Positions 1-13,118 of a DNA stretch of 64,000 nt are shown here, in pieces; within the stretch, counting starts at the first letter, position 1; every line of letters begins with the position of its first letter. Made by a program: the position numbers and the translations under genes. Source of the stretch: Lingula anatina. Its lineage: Eukaryota > Brachiopoda > Lingulata > Lingulida > Lingulidae. The notes beneath the pieces are model-generated. The model made no database searches and was not told the DNA's origin. It saw only the letters and a list, made by a program, of their open reading frames with translations. The stretch is from assembly GCF_001039355.2 (NCBI RefSeq), contig NW_019775648.1, positions 175,646 to 239,645 of the forward strand. The letters run 5' to 3'.

Positions 1-42
1 ATAATAATAATAATAATAAAATGTCAAACTTGTGGCTTTTAG

Positions 43-1012
<970 letters not shown>

Positions 1013-2241
1013 TGATTAAAGGCCCACTGCACATATGGCAGTTATGTGAGGGGGTTGAACCCTTAAGCCAAGAGTATTCATCTACATCTGCAAATGAGAT
1101 TTCCATTCAAGAAATAATAGTTTTTGTGCTACTGTAAAGATACCATAAAAGGAACGGGTTTAACAAAATCATTTAAGATTATTTTTCTGTGAACATTTGA
1201 GTGTTGCATGTATGACAGCATCTAGTACACTGTTATTATAAGCTAAAACTCAAATATCTCCCAGTTTTCAGTTGTAAAAACATTGGTAGTGATGAACATG
1301 TAGTTATACCTTTAAAAGTAGATTAAAAATATGAATGTTTGTTCATGAAACTTAATACTAAAAATTAATTATACTTACAGATAAATGGGTTTTTAATATA
1401 TTACAGTGTATATTTTAGTCAGTGACAAACTTTCTAAATATTACTTAACTACTGAAGTTATTATCTACAGTGCAATTAATGATTCTTTAAAATCCAGAAT
1501 GATCAGTGTACATTGGAGGATACTTACTATGACTTTAGTTTAGTGGCATTTGGTGAGCACAATAAAATTAGGGCATAAGCTCAGCATCTGTGACTCTGTG
1601 CACAAATAATTTAAAAAATACTGGGTGAAAAAGAGATAAAATGCCAGAAATACCTCTCTACTTTACATGCGTTCAGCTTGAAAGTCCATCCCCCTTATGT
1701 CAAACAAACATTCATCTGACAGAACCAATGTAATGTCAATAAACTAAGATCCTTAAACTTGGGAGAGCATGTTCAAAATATGGAAACTTCTTATTGAAGA
1801 ATTTAGCAGCTTCCCTTGCCCCCATATATCATTACAACGTACCATACCATTTATATTCATCCTCTTGCAAATTACAACAGACATCATAAATTTTAATTTG
1901 GCTTTTAATTTCATTTTAAATACCCTACACAGCAAAAGTTACAACAATTTTATTGGTCAACAATATTTTGAATATAATATATCTACTTCGAGCACTGATT
2001 TTCCGACCATGTTTTGTCCCTGCAAGCACACACTTTAAAAATGCTGTCAGTCAAACAAAACAATGGAAGAGTGAGCAATTTTACTTTTTGAGATGACAGG
2101 AACTCTGAGCAAAGCAATGAAAATTTTGTCATATCTTATTTTTGTTTCCTTGAGATAATTTCTTAAAGCTGCAATTGTCATGTCCAGAATTTTATACAAA
2201 TGCATGGATAAAAAATAGTAGTTGTTTTATCAAATAACAGA
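1013..2241. other. 3' UTR / convergent intergenic region
   Basis: No gene is seen here. It lies between the convergent ends of the ABCC gene and the phytanoyl-CoA dioxygenase-like gene. A poly(A) signal AATAAA at 1561-1566 would give the ABCC transcript a 3' UTR of about 570 bases; another AATAAA lies near 1739. Short overlapping frames around 1753-2038 have no recognisable protein and poor coding character. Confidence 0.5.
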
Positions 2242-5200
2242 TTACAAGTGCCATGTGACTAGATTTTCCTTAGTCATCTTCTTGGTATGGCGATTGTGAT
2301 GAACTATTTTCCATTTCTTCATCCATGGCCCAACGATGGTGGTGTCAAAATCATCGACTTCCTTGAGAGTAGAATAGAAAAAAAATTATTAAAAGAGTAC
2401 ATACTTCGTAATTCTATATAGAAATTCGACAGCTGTGTCTATCACTCATCCTTGACTTATCACACCCGAAACCTATATATCTCATTCCCTGAAAGTAACA
2501 ATTAACATAGACTTGACAGACACCAAAATATGTCAGCAAAATATATGTAATGATCTTAATTGAACTGTCAAAGTTGGTGAGTACTTTGCCATCGTACATC
2601 GTATATGTACATACTAAGCTTTAAACATGTTATTCATATGACAAGAGAAATTATACCGGACAGTGGCACAGTGACCTCAAAATGACTTAAAGACCTCCAC
2701 ATGAAATAAAAGAAGTATTAATTTTCAAATAGGGGAAATAAAAGAAGTATTAATTTTTAAATAGGGGAAACATAAAAAAAGTGGCACTAAAAATTAATTA
2801 GTTTGGTATTAACATTATGTCTCACCATTCCCACAGATTTGGTCTGTTCCTTATTTCTGTTCACACCAACAAATGGGTCCCAGTCAATTTTTAAATTTGG
2901 CTCCTGAGATGAACGCAACAATATGCCTTCTTTTAAGCCATGAAATCCAACAGGTTTGCTAGGGCTTTGCCAACGCAAGTCCAAGCTCCAGCGAATGTCA
3001 TCAGAGTAATTGTTCAAACTTGGAAAAAATTAATAAATGAATAAATAATTTAAAATAAAAATTACTGTAGTGATTCTGTGTATATGATATACATTTGGTA
3101 TAACCATGCAGAGAGTTATCTTAACAGTTTAAAAGGTAAATGATACTTTTGTGAAGAATATTCACCTCTGAGGTTTAAGTCAAGGACAAGCCTAAAATGA
3201 AGATTCTGAGTAATTTTTATTTTACAGCATAGTATTAATTTCTGTTTGGTTAAAATTAAAATGGTTCGTTCTACCCAATGTATCTTAACTCACAAAACTT
3301 AACTTTTTTTCTGTAATGAAATATATAAACTCTCATTTAATTCCCACTCTCAAAATGCATTGCTATACCTCCGATGAGGGATAAGATTGTTGAGGAGCAC
3401 CATTCCTCCATATGGCACAGGGACTGATACTATATCCTCCTCCAGGTTTACACCTAGAATGATGGATATATGACACACATGATCAGAACCAGCAAACCAT
3501 AATTCTTAGTCATATATGTTAGAATAACAATTCACATCTTGACTTCACCATGCACAGCATCATGGCTTATAAACAGTCACACTATCAAACCTAGCTTCCG
3601 TTGCTGTTATACTGTCACACAAACTACACCAAACTATCAAACTTCCCATCCTGCTACATCTCCTACTGTAGTCTATATGTACGTTGCTACACTTACCAAA
3701 ATGTTGTATGTCTACCACAATGTCAAACCTACCAAATTGCCAAACCATATATGCCTACCACATTGCCACACCTATCACAATTGATGTCACACTAACCACA
3801 CAACAGTCAAACTTTATATGTTAACCACATTGTAACACCTATCTCAATGTCATTCACACTATCAAAGCTACCACGCTGTCCCATCTACCACTTTGTCACA
3901 GTGTCAAATCTACCACGGTATTATCTGCTACAAACTCCTAAAATAGACCCATTTGCTTTTTAACAGACTGATGTTATTCTCTTGAGGGTTGTTCATTTTG
4001 TTTCATAATGTCAGAGAATAAGACTATATCAGATAATTATCAGCATAAATTTTATAAATTGGTTTGTGTTACTGCAAAAGTCCATTTTCTCTGACATGTA
4101 TGCCTTTTTTGGTAATCTGATGAAAGTGACAAGAACCAATACAAATCTGCCTGATCTTTCATTTATCATTTGAAAAATGACACACCTATAACTTAATTAA
4201 ATTTACAGCACTTGCTGTTATTATCTAACACTCTTCCATGCCTAGTCTGCTGTTCATCCATCCAAATGTCATATATACTACCACCCTAGCTCTTGTACTG
4301 CCACAATTTTCAAAACAAAGTGCAGCACTTGTTAAATTCAAAAAGTCTTTCTTCTGTCACAGAGAGCAATGTTTTATACATGTTATATATTACAATAAAC
4401 CTTATTACTGAGTTATATGTTAACAGCTACAGATACATACTAACCCAGAGTTTTTTCCATTTCCTCTTCTCTCAGCATAGTGTACCAGGTATCTCCTGCA
4501 CAGCACTCGTGTTCACACACTCTGCCTGACTGGTGACCTTTTCTTACAAACTGAAATAATACGTTTACATGTTACGATATTAATATTCCATAGGTGCTAG
4601 TAATGGTGGCTGTCCATGTTAATGATTTTACTTTTTCAAAAAATCTATTATCATGACAAATGCTCATTTAGGAAGGGGCAATGTTGGCAAATAACACCAG
4701 ATGGAAGAAGTTTTAAGGCTAAATAGAAGAAAAAAAGTACCAGGATATTGAAAATATCTTATTTACCTGCATACATCCATTATTCTCATTCGAGTCCAGC
4801 AAGGGTATCCAGGCTGCTGGTTGCAGGACGTCATAGGATGAATTGTCAAGATAGGAAATGTCTACAGGTGAAAAAAAGACAAAAACAAAACACAGTGACA
4901 ACATAGGTATAACAGTTAGTTTGCTTATAATTTTGTGTGGAATTTGAAAATCATGACATTTATTGTGATATTGAGTGCCAAGAAAAGAACAATGTCACTT
5001 TACCTTGATGCCAAGGAACAGTTGTTGCCTCATTTCTTGGAGTCTTTGTACGCAAATTCCAGACTGGATGACCCATAATATCTGGACCAATCAGTTGTTC
5101 TATAGCATTTAGCAAGCGCTCATTGGAATACAAGTCTCGAAAAGCCTGAAAAAAAATGTGCATCAATTTGCACACAATTTACTTGCGATACAGGTGCAAT

Positions 5201-7067
5201 AGTGTTACGAATATTCGTGGGATTCGGTTGGAATCGCACGAATATTGTCCAGAAATTCACTACAATTTTTTGGAATCGGGAGTTTGTGGCCAAAACTTTG
5301 AACAGCTCAAAATTTTTGCCACGAATTCACGATTGATCAAGAATTGCAATAACTGACTACGATTATACACAAATCTGCTAAGAACTTCACGAACTGATTA
5401 CCATTCAACCTCGAATCCTGAAATTTCAATTCGTGGTCTGTGTGAAATAGGGGCATCAAAGTTTTTGCCACCAATTCCTGTTGGTCAAGAAGTGCAAGAA
5501 CTGACTACAAATAGATACGAATCTGTTAAGAACTTCACGAACTGATTACGATTCAACCACGAATCGTGAAATTTGTCAATTCATGGCCATTCATGGATTT
5601 CGTGGTCTGTGTGAAATAGGGGCTTAAGCGAGAAAATCTGTTTACCCCACCTCTCCCTAGAGATGCACCTTGATTCAAGACTTACTGAATCAAGGGGGGG
5701 GGGGAGAAATAAAGCAATTAAAAGTAACAGTTAATTCATCAAAGGGCTACCTGGATGAGTGAGATCATCTGTTTATCTCTCCTTTACCTGGAGATATATA
5801 TTCTTTGATCAGATTTTTAATAAAATGTTCTGTACTTCTATCTCGAAAATTTCATGTACTTGTACTCCAAGAAAATAAATTGTTTAATAAAATTAATATT
5901 ATGTATCCTTGATTTGCATCGTCACACTAAGAAATATTCAGAAAATGGATGAAAAGAACTTTGAACTTTGTATTCTTTACTTTATATTTGTATATAAATA
6001 TATATATTCTTCGGGGGGAAATTGTCCTGATACCATATACCTGTGGCATTTTGCCAGATTTTATGAAGACAATGTTGGCTCCTGGAAATTCCTTTTCTAT
6101 GGCAGTCAGTCTTTTAAATAATCCCAATTCCTTGTACAACTCTACAAAAAATAATTACAATAAAAATAAATATTCAGAGAAGTTGCATTATAAAGTTAAA
6201 ATAATTTTACTATAAGAGTAAGAAATAACTTCACTTTGCAAAAATGAAATTTTAATGAAAAATATTGAAAGACATCAATTTTCAGTTGGATTTTACAATG
6301 AGAGTGGTGGCCCATACTTTTGATTTTTCCTCCATTGTACAGTTTGTTGGCACATTCATCAACCAGTCCGTTGACTGCTTCTTTACAAGCTTCAAGTTCT
6401 CCATTCTGGAAGTAGTTTTCAACTAAAACATACCCCTGCAAAAAAATAGAAGTGTTCAGGGGTCATCGTCATATTTACCTCTGCCAGAGAGGTTTATTAT
6501 ATGGTATAGAGCAAACATTTTATCTGCCTTTCTTTTATAAACAGCAAAATTGTTTTAGCAGGTATTACAACAAAATTTTATTTAAAGATATAAGTATACA
6601 GCACTCAAACATGAGGGTTAGGACCTGGCCATGGTATTGCCAGTATTTGCAAACAATACTCATTAAACACACACCCCGTATGCAGCAGCCTGGTTAATTG
6701 TATCCTCCCCAGGAAGGTGAGATAGATACAGGAATGAATAAAGATACAGGTGTAAATTGTAAAACCTGCCGATGGTGTTTATATCCAGAATATCAGGATT
6801 CAACTCTACCCTTCCCTCTGCTTTGTTAATTATTATCCAAAATGTTTCACAAAATTAATACAGTACAGACGTAAATAATTTTTGTTGAATATCTAATTCA
6901 GCAAAATACCCACATACCTCGTCAAAGAATTGATGGACCTGCTGTGAAGTGAGCTGCCCAGGTTTCTTTTCTTTAGGCTGTGGTGGGGGGATGGTGAATA
7001 CTTCAGGGTGAGGGGTAACACCTTTTAATCCCAGGGGTACTTCGGACGTATCATTGTTACTCTCCAT
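2242..7067 (-). CDS. Phytanoyl-CoA dioxygenase (PhyH) family protein
   Basis: Nine coding exons on the minus strand: 7067-6918, 6435-6318, 6141-6041, 5145-5004, 4861-4767, 4550-4445, 3453-3369, 3018-2826, 2361-2242 (stop 2244-2242). They join to 1110 bases, 369 residues. This is a non-haem Fe(II)/2-oxoglutarate dioxygenase of the PhyH family: it oxidises a C-H bond using O2 and 2-oxoglutarate. The iron triad is complete: H169 and D171 (WHQD, the motif split by an intron between Q and D) and H264 (IPHR), with R275 (DIRW) positioned to bind 2-oxoglutarate. The proline-rich N-terminus has no obvious PTS2 or mitochondrial signal, and the protein ends WHL rather than in a PTS1, so peroxisomal location is not indicated. 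It does not look like phytanoyl-CoA hydroxylase itself; the substrate is unknown. The first ATG opens the frame and is the best start. Confidence 0.88.
2704..2767. repeat. 2 x 32-bp direct tandem duplication
   Basis: Two adjacent 32-bp units, 2704-2735 and 2736-2767, differ at one base. They lie in the last intron of the PhyH-family gene, close to the donor of the penultimate exon. A recent slippage duplication is the simplest reading. Confidence 0.9.
3536..3930. repeat. Degenerate CA/CT-rich tandem repeat
   Basis: About 400 bp made of imperfect repeats of roughly 18-20 bases on the theme 'caaacctaccacattgtcac'. It fills part of the intron between PhyH-family exons 3369-3453 and 4445-4550. 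The repeats are too diverged to give an exact copy number by eye. Short open frames here come from the repeat and are not genes. Confidence 0.7.
5306..5624. repeat. Dimeric dispersed repeat (about 150 + 169 bp)
   Basis: Two related units in tandem, about 5306-5455 and 5456-5624. Both contain 'aagaacttcacgaactgatta' type sequence and both end in the same 'cgtggtctgtgtgaaatagg' tail. The upstream part (5208-5300) is related, with several 'acgaattc'-like motifs. It sits in the intron between PhyH-family exons 5004-5145 and 6041-6141. It looks like a dispersed non-autonomous element; no coding capacity or clean terminal inverted repeat was found. Confidence 0.65.
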
Positions 7068-7962
7068 AGTTGAAACTCAAAAAGTGCTAAACTATAAATA
7101 AACGGTATGTGTAAAGTAATTTTCCAGTGATTTTGGCCTCTAAAATTTAGGGCATGTGCTTTAATTCTTACCATATAAATCAAAACATTTTGATCATTTT
7201 TTCTTTATTAGGGCACGTAAGTCATTTCAACACATATAGATGCTTAATTTGTATGCGTTATATTTTCATGAAAAATCATGTATGTTATTTCTGTTACATG
7301 AAGACAAGGAAATGAAGAAATAGTGAAAAAAGAGATACAGTCAAAAGTTTATGTCCTAGAGCACTCTAATGACTCATATTTGTAATTTATGAAAAGAGAA
7401 CTTTTGTCAAAACACACACAAGTTGCACAAATGGTGTTTCCTGCCAAAACAAATAAAGTAAGTTGCATATATAATGAAAAACATAATAAATGCATTTTAC
7501 ATTGGGATACATTCATGTGGTCAGTTAAATCAGTTGCTCTAGCTATCATGCAATGCATCTCTATATTTCAAAGAAACTCTTTTAATTGCAAGTCAATTTC
7601 CCCTTTCAGGATATCTTTTAAAGTCCTTTAAATTAAAAGTCTTTAGATATTGTTAAATGCAATAAAACAATTTAACATAATTTTTCTCCGCCCTGTAAAC
7701 AATAATACAGTATATCAGTATTTAAAACATATACATACCAACTACAAAGGTAGTCAGGTAGTGCGCTTAAATGTCTTCGACTTGGACCTCGAAGTTGAAC
7801 CATGAAGTTTTGATTACGTCGCTGGGGCTTGTTGCATAATAAAGATTACCTTTGTAAATATTTGCAAAATCCACTTTGGCAGTGGGACTTCACCTTTTGG
7901 CTGACAGACTTAAACTGACTGAATTCTAACGGACGATTACAGCATATCAGATAAGACGACCT

Positions 7963-8111
7963 GGGCCCCTTATCTCGAAAGCTTCGCTATGTTGCGCACG
8001 TGCGCAAGCGTCTCGATTCCATTACTCGCCCATACTCGTCCCATATAATACACTGTAGCCTCTTTTTGATATAGCGATTCGCAATACGCGATGCTTTCGA
8101 GATACGGGCCC
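7963..8111. mobile_element. MITE-like inverted-repeat element 1 (GGGCCC termini)
   Basis: The left end (GGGCCCCTTATCTCGAAAGC) and the reverse complement of the right end (GGGCCCGTATCTCGAAAGCA) match closely, giving imperfect terminal inverted repeats of about 30 bp around a 149-bp element with no coding capacity. It lies upstream of the PhyH-family gene and abuts a second element of the same type that shares its GGGCCC end. No clear target-site duplication was seen. Confidence 0.7.
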
Positions 8112-8248
8112 TGGTGTATCTCTAAAGGTTCGCTATGTTGAGCACGTGCGCAAACGTCTCGATTCTATGGACCCGTATCTCGAAATAGAATCGGTTATGG
8201 AATCGAGACACTTGCGCAATATAGCGAACCTTTCGAGATACGGAGCCC
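8106..8248. mobile_element. MITE-like inverted-repeat element 2 (GGGCCC termini)
   Basis: About 143 bp. The left half (GGGCCC...AAAGGTTCGCTATGTTG) is repeated in inverse orientation at the right end (CAATATAGCGAACCTTT...GAGCCC). The halves are related to element 1, including a 'gcacgtgcgcaa' core that contains the CACGTG palindrome. The short open frame that begins inside it is not a gene. Confidence 0.7.
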
Positions 8249-8249
8249 T

Positions 8250-9400
8250 GGAGGATCAAACAGAGCAGAGAATTTATACTCAAAGATTGTTTTCTTCACT
8301 CGGAGCATTAAATTATTTATTATTAAATATTCCCTAACAAGGTCTCCTCAAGAGTGCGAGTTAAGTTAATTTTGAATTAATTACAATTGTAATAATTATC
8401 GTAGTTTTCAATAAATTTAATATGTGAGCAAAAACATCATTTTGTCTTGCTTACATTATTTCTTTCAATGACAATGAAAAACCCTATATCAAATGCAAAT
8501 TAACTGATCCAATGTAGTCAGATAACCCTTTGTATAATATGAATGTGATGAACAAACAATCCTTATTTATGACCCAACGATGGTGGTTGCATTTTTGTTA
8601 GAAAGAGAAAAGCGGATTTGTGACTTTAAAATTTTAAACAAATAGCAGATAGTAGATCCATGTTGTTGACACATCAGTTTATTTTTGACTGTGGGAATAG
8701 CATTTTTTTTCTCCTGAAGCACCAATGGAAAAATTGATGATCATAAAGAAGCATTTCTACAAATATTGATTTTTTTAAATATTCATGTGTATATCAAAAT
8801 TAAGTAAAACATTTGGAGATAAAGTTTGTCATAAAAAGTATGCACAGCAAAATACAAAATAAAAATCTTTCATTAAAACACTGATTGACTGTTGATTAAA
8901 TAATGTATTTTTTATTCACATTAAATTATTACTAACATTGTTATTTAGAAAGGACTTCTGGTTTAGACTCCCAGGCATCAACAGATAAATTTTAACAACA
9001 ATCATATCAAGGCCACTGACAATTTTATGCAAACCCTGTGAACACCTAATGAAAAAAAAGGCTGTTAAATAAATCATATTAACCAAGTCAAATTGCAATT
9101 CTAATTTCTATAGAACTTATAAGACTGTGAAGATCAGGTTGGTTCAGGCATACTCCAGACACGACACCAGACAGATGGATGCTTAGTAAAACTAAACTGA
9201 TATGGGCTAAGAAAAGAAACTTGAGAGAAAAGGAGAGTGAGAGAAATGATGCTTTAAATTTATATTCATATCTATTGCTAATCATAATTTTGACTGGTTA
9301 CAGTACCGTTCTATGATAATTCATTATAATATTTTCTATTCAAGACAAACTGTCCGATGTGGATGAACTGAACTTTTATGCAGTAGCTAAGGCTATACAG
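8250..9400. other. Intergenic region and RRP7A 3' UTR
   Basis: AT-rich, no gene recognised. On the minus strand an AATAAA signal (tttatt at 8911-8916) could end the RRP7A transcript, giving a 3' UTR near 490 bases. Confidence 0.45.
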
Positions 9401-12400
9401 TCAGTAAGGTCTAAACTTCCTGGATGCCCGCATCAATGATATTTTTTGCTTGTCTTCTTCAAATTTCTGTCTAAGTTTGGCAATTTCTACAAGAAATAAA
9501 AGGGTAAAAATGATAAAAAGATAAATATTTGCATTTGTCAAAATTCAAAAAGATTGCACTCATAATTAGTGGTTAACAGTAACAGTTTAAATGATGAAAA
9601 TGAAGAAGTTGTATTTACAGAGCCTATGCTTTTGCACTTTATGAAGTGAGTATCTATCCATGTATCAACAAATTTCACTTAAATATTAACTTACGTTCCA
9701 TTTTTGATTCCCTCACTTGGAATGCATAGAAATTCAATAATTCCTGGAAATTATAAATATAGTAATTGATATCATACTCAAAATTTTCTTCTACAATATT
9801 ACAATATATCGAACTTTACAATATCCTAGTCTTTGCTAGAAATAAGCATCTCTTCAAGAAATTTTGTGAACATATATAAATAATATCCTGCAACTGAAAG
9901 ACTATCTATCTTCCTGCAACTGAAAGACTATCTATCTAAGATGAAAAACCAATCACATTACCCTTAAACTTTTCTACAAATTAAACTAAAAACTCAAAAA
10001 GCATAAAATGTCAAAAGATTACACTAGGTCATCAATATTAATAATACCTTTTCCTTTCTCTTCTTCTTCTCTCTCTGAGTTACTCTCTTTTCTTGTGCTT
10101 CTGTTCTGGGAACTCCTTTGTTTTTACTGTGCCTTGTCACCGTCACCCAACCCTCATCATCAGGGACACCTTCTTCCTCCTTGGCCTGAGCTGCTTCCTA
10201 AAATAAAATTTTTATTTTCTTTAATAAGAAGACTTGATATTGACTTTTCAATTTTTAATTTGACCCAGAAAATAATGAACTATGTCGATGAAGAAGTTTG
10301 GTTTGTTCTTTAGTGGACTTTGGTTTGTTTGTTAGTTTGTTTGTTTGTAGACAAGAGATCTTAAAAAATGTTTACCATTTTTGTTGAATTATCAAGATAA
10401 CAGTTATTTAGGAGAGAAAGAATAAATCATGATTTCAGGTGATGCCAGATCTTATACAATCATTTTCAGGCCTACCCAACTACCAGACTCAGCACCGAAT
10501 GATCCCAAATTCACCAGTAGATCGGACCACACTACCCGTTTTCAAGGTGTGAGTCAGTACGCATTTCACAGTATCATACCCCGAACAAATTTTGAGTGGT
10601 GATGCAATGCTTTTCAACCCTGCTGAGAATCGTCACTATCACATCGCGTACTAGGCAAGAGCGGTGTCGCGTCTGATACTGTGAAATGCGTACTGATACC
10701 TTGAAAACGGGTAGTGTGGTCCAATCTACCGGTGAATTCAGGATCATTCGGTGCCAAGTCTGGTAGTTGGGTAGGCCTGATTTTTAATTTAATTATCATT
10801 TACATTTCATCTTGACGGAGGTTTCAGAGTGTTTTCATAGTTTTAAATCAAATTAATATTCAAAGAAATGCAAATTTTGTTGTCAACAATCTTTGAAAAC
10901 ATTCTCTTTTCAAAAAATAATTCACAAGTTACTAGAAAAAAAACGATGGTCAGTTGTGATCACCTCTTGAATCTTCTTGTCAAACTCTTCCATGTATGCA
11001 TCTATTTCTTTCTGAAGTGCATGTACATTTGGTAAGCTGGCTTTATATTCCTGGCACCATTCTGAATGACAATTATAATACACTTTAAAGTGAAAAACCC
11101 AAATGCAAAAATGGAACATATATATATTATATTATTATACCAGTATATAGAATTCACATCACAAATTCCTTTGAGTTGATATGTTAGGTGGTGACACTTT
11201 ACAAAAAAGTCAAAGTTAACTTTTGCTCAAAGTGCCATTACTAGGGGCAAAGCAAAATCAAACAGGCAAAAATGAATGAATAAAACTGATTTTCCTCTGT
11301 AAAAAAAATCAAAGAGCATGCATGGATACACATGTGAGTTAAAAACCTACTTTTCATCCCTGTCAGAACTGGACTTTCATCTGTAGACAGAATCCTAGGG
11401 GGATCAAATTTGAACTGTTTTGCCTTTTTTACAGCTGCAGGTGTATGGAACACAATGTATGCTACCCTAAAACCCTGAAAAAATACACATTTATCAAGAA
11501 ATATCACAATATTATCTTCTTATTTCTTCCTTTTTTGTCAAACCCTGCTTTTAATGAATCATTATGAAATATTAATTTAATCTGTCTTATATTCATTGTT
11601 TTCAAAACTTACCTCTATATCTTTAGCACTTTTAAAGAATCTGTTTTTGACTTCTGGTGCTGATGAAGAAGGTTTCTGTTGAATATGTATATTCTCAATT
11701 TTTCCACAGTCAGAGAACAATCTCTTCAAACACTCCTAGGCAATGAGAAAAATACAACTAGTCACAAATACTGCAAAGACAATCATCTTAGATAGCCTCA
11801 AACAAGGCTTGAAGAAGTGCATGATGACCTACAAGACTAGAAAATTGGCTAGAATCGGTTTAGGTTTAGGTTTACTTTTCAGTGATAAGAGTGAAATTCC
11901 ATGAGCTAGGAATGATGTCTAAGAAATCAATAAAAAGTTGTTTTTTTTTTTTCATTTTTGTTTTAAAGTAGACTTAAAAGTTGCATTTATATTACCTCAT
12001 TACAATATGGTGGCAAATTCAATATAAAAAGTGTCCTGTCTTTGGGCTTTGCTGCATCCGTTTCCCTCACGCTGTGCTCCTTCAAGTATACGTGATGGCA
12101 GGACTTGCACTGCTTGTTTAGCTTCAGAGGAATCACTTAAATAAAAAAAAATTGAAAGACTAAATTAACAACTAGTTTACCAGACAAAGAATACATTATT
12201 GTCCTTATCTTCAAGAAACCATTAAAGAGGCACTGTCTCAAGTACCGGTAAGAGAAATGACCAATGGAATATGGTTAAGAAATTATTTCAGGAACTGTTA
12301 TAAGGCCAAAAAAGAGGTAATCATCTGATCAACTGATTCAACATAAAATGTTGCACAATTGGATTTATCATAGACCTGTGTAGACTGCACAGTCTCCTCT

Positions 12401-12974
12401 AAAATTCTATAACAATCTAGTATCACTAAATCTGGCACAAAAAGTAAAATAAAAGCTAGATTGCAGTGCACAATTTTGTGCCTAATTAAATACTACAATT
12501 GCAACACAGATGATCACACTCTAGCTCTTTTACGCACATTGTTTTAATATTAACATGTACTACTATGGTTCTAGTGCTACAGTGAATACATAGGGAAACA
12601 GAAATGCCATTTGGCATTACAGCTGCAAAAAGTGAAACGGAATTGTGTCCAAAAAATATATATATATATACATTGCCAAAATAGGTACGTATCAGATGTG
12701 TATTCTACTGATAACTGGCAAAATTAATAAAATCAAACTTCATTCAAAATTATTTTCAAAAGAAACAACATAATTCTTTTTTTGAAAACACACGAGATAT
12801 AATAAGTATCTGTAACGCCACATTTGCAATGTCAAAGTTTAAGTATCAGTATAATATAAGATAAGGTGTATATCAGGTTTGGATAGGGAACTATTCGTCA
12901 ATCAATTAACCCGTGGGGCCATTCATATATTACAGTTTACCTGTGAAACCATTTATCACCACCCGGTCTTCCAT
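9401..12974 (-). CDS. RRP7A: Ribosomal RNA-processing protein 7 homolog A, copy A (complete)
   Basis: Eight coding exons on the minus strand: 12974-12941, 12135-11996, 11735-11613, 11474-11351, 11061-10964, 10197-10048, 9743-9695, 9486-9401 (TGA 9403-9401). They join to 804 bases, 267 residues, close to the human length of 280. Rrp7 is a nucleolar factor of the small-subunit processome needed for early 18S rRNA processing. The N-terminal RRM-like fold contains RTLFILNLPPYCNE and GFRVAYIVFH; the middle has the family's acidic EEGVPDDEGWVTVTR; the basic tail ends in the diagnostic KFRPY. The gene is head to head with NAA60. Exons 1-6 have a second, diverged copy at 15677-18581; exons 7-8 do not. 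Differences in copy B include N/H in exon 1, F/I in exon 4 and A/T plus H/N in exon 5. Confidence 0.95.
9887..9938. repeat. 2 x 26-bp tandem repeat (single in copy B)
   Basis: A 26-bp unit (cctgcaactgaaagactatc...) occurs twice here, at 9887-9912 and 9913-9938, but only once in the corresponding place of copy B (near 15541). It is an indel that separates the two copies of the 5.65-kb duplication. Confidence 0.9.
10467..10779. mobile_element. MITE with long inverted repeats, CAGG...CCTG termini, ATTTT TSD (copy A)
   Basis: A 313-bp element that folds back on itself. The left arm (CAGGCCTACCCAACTACCAG) and right arm (CTGGTAGTTGGGTAGGCCTG) are perfect reverse complements at the ends, with homology running inward for more than 100 bp. 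It is flanked by a direct repeat ATTTT at 10462-10466 and 10780-10784, as expected for a 5-bp target-site duplication. It lies in the RRP7A intron between exons 5 and 6 and has no coding capacity. Confidence 0.85.
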
Positions 12975-13118
12975 CGTCTCGACTCGCGTGTTGCTTTTAA
13001 CATTTAAAGTGCGCATGCGCAGAGAAAAAACAACTTCCTTTTCCGATGGTCAATCGGTTTTGACATATAATTCGAGATGTTTTCCTTATATTGCCTTTCT
13101 AAGGCATAGATTATCCTG
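12975..13118. promoter_or_regulatory. Divergent RRP7A/NAA60 promoter with NRF1 site
   Basis: The RRP7A start codon is at 12974 (minus) and the first NAA60 leader exon ends at a donor after 13118 (CCTG|GTAAGT). Between them, 13010-13021 reads TGCGCATGCGCA, a perfect palindromic match to the NRF1 consensus. NRF1 sites are typical of bidirectional housekeeping promoters. No TATA box is evident. The second copy keeps the site at 18617-18628. Confidence 0.65.

Noticed and set aside
8146-8337. Plus-strand open frame of 63 residues
   Set aside because: It starts inside an inverted-repeat element and has no recognisable protein.
8557-8575. Short match (cccaacgatggtggt) to the last exon of the PhyH-family gene, possibly a pseudogene fragment
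   Set aside because: Only about 15 bases match and the flanks do not align; likely chance.
10008-10313. Plus-strand open frame of 101 residues, repeated at 15637
   Set aside because: It is antisense to RRP7A exon 6; duplication of the block explains its recurrence.
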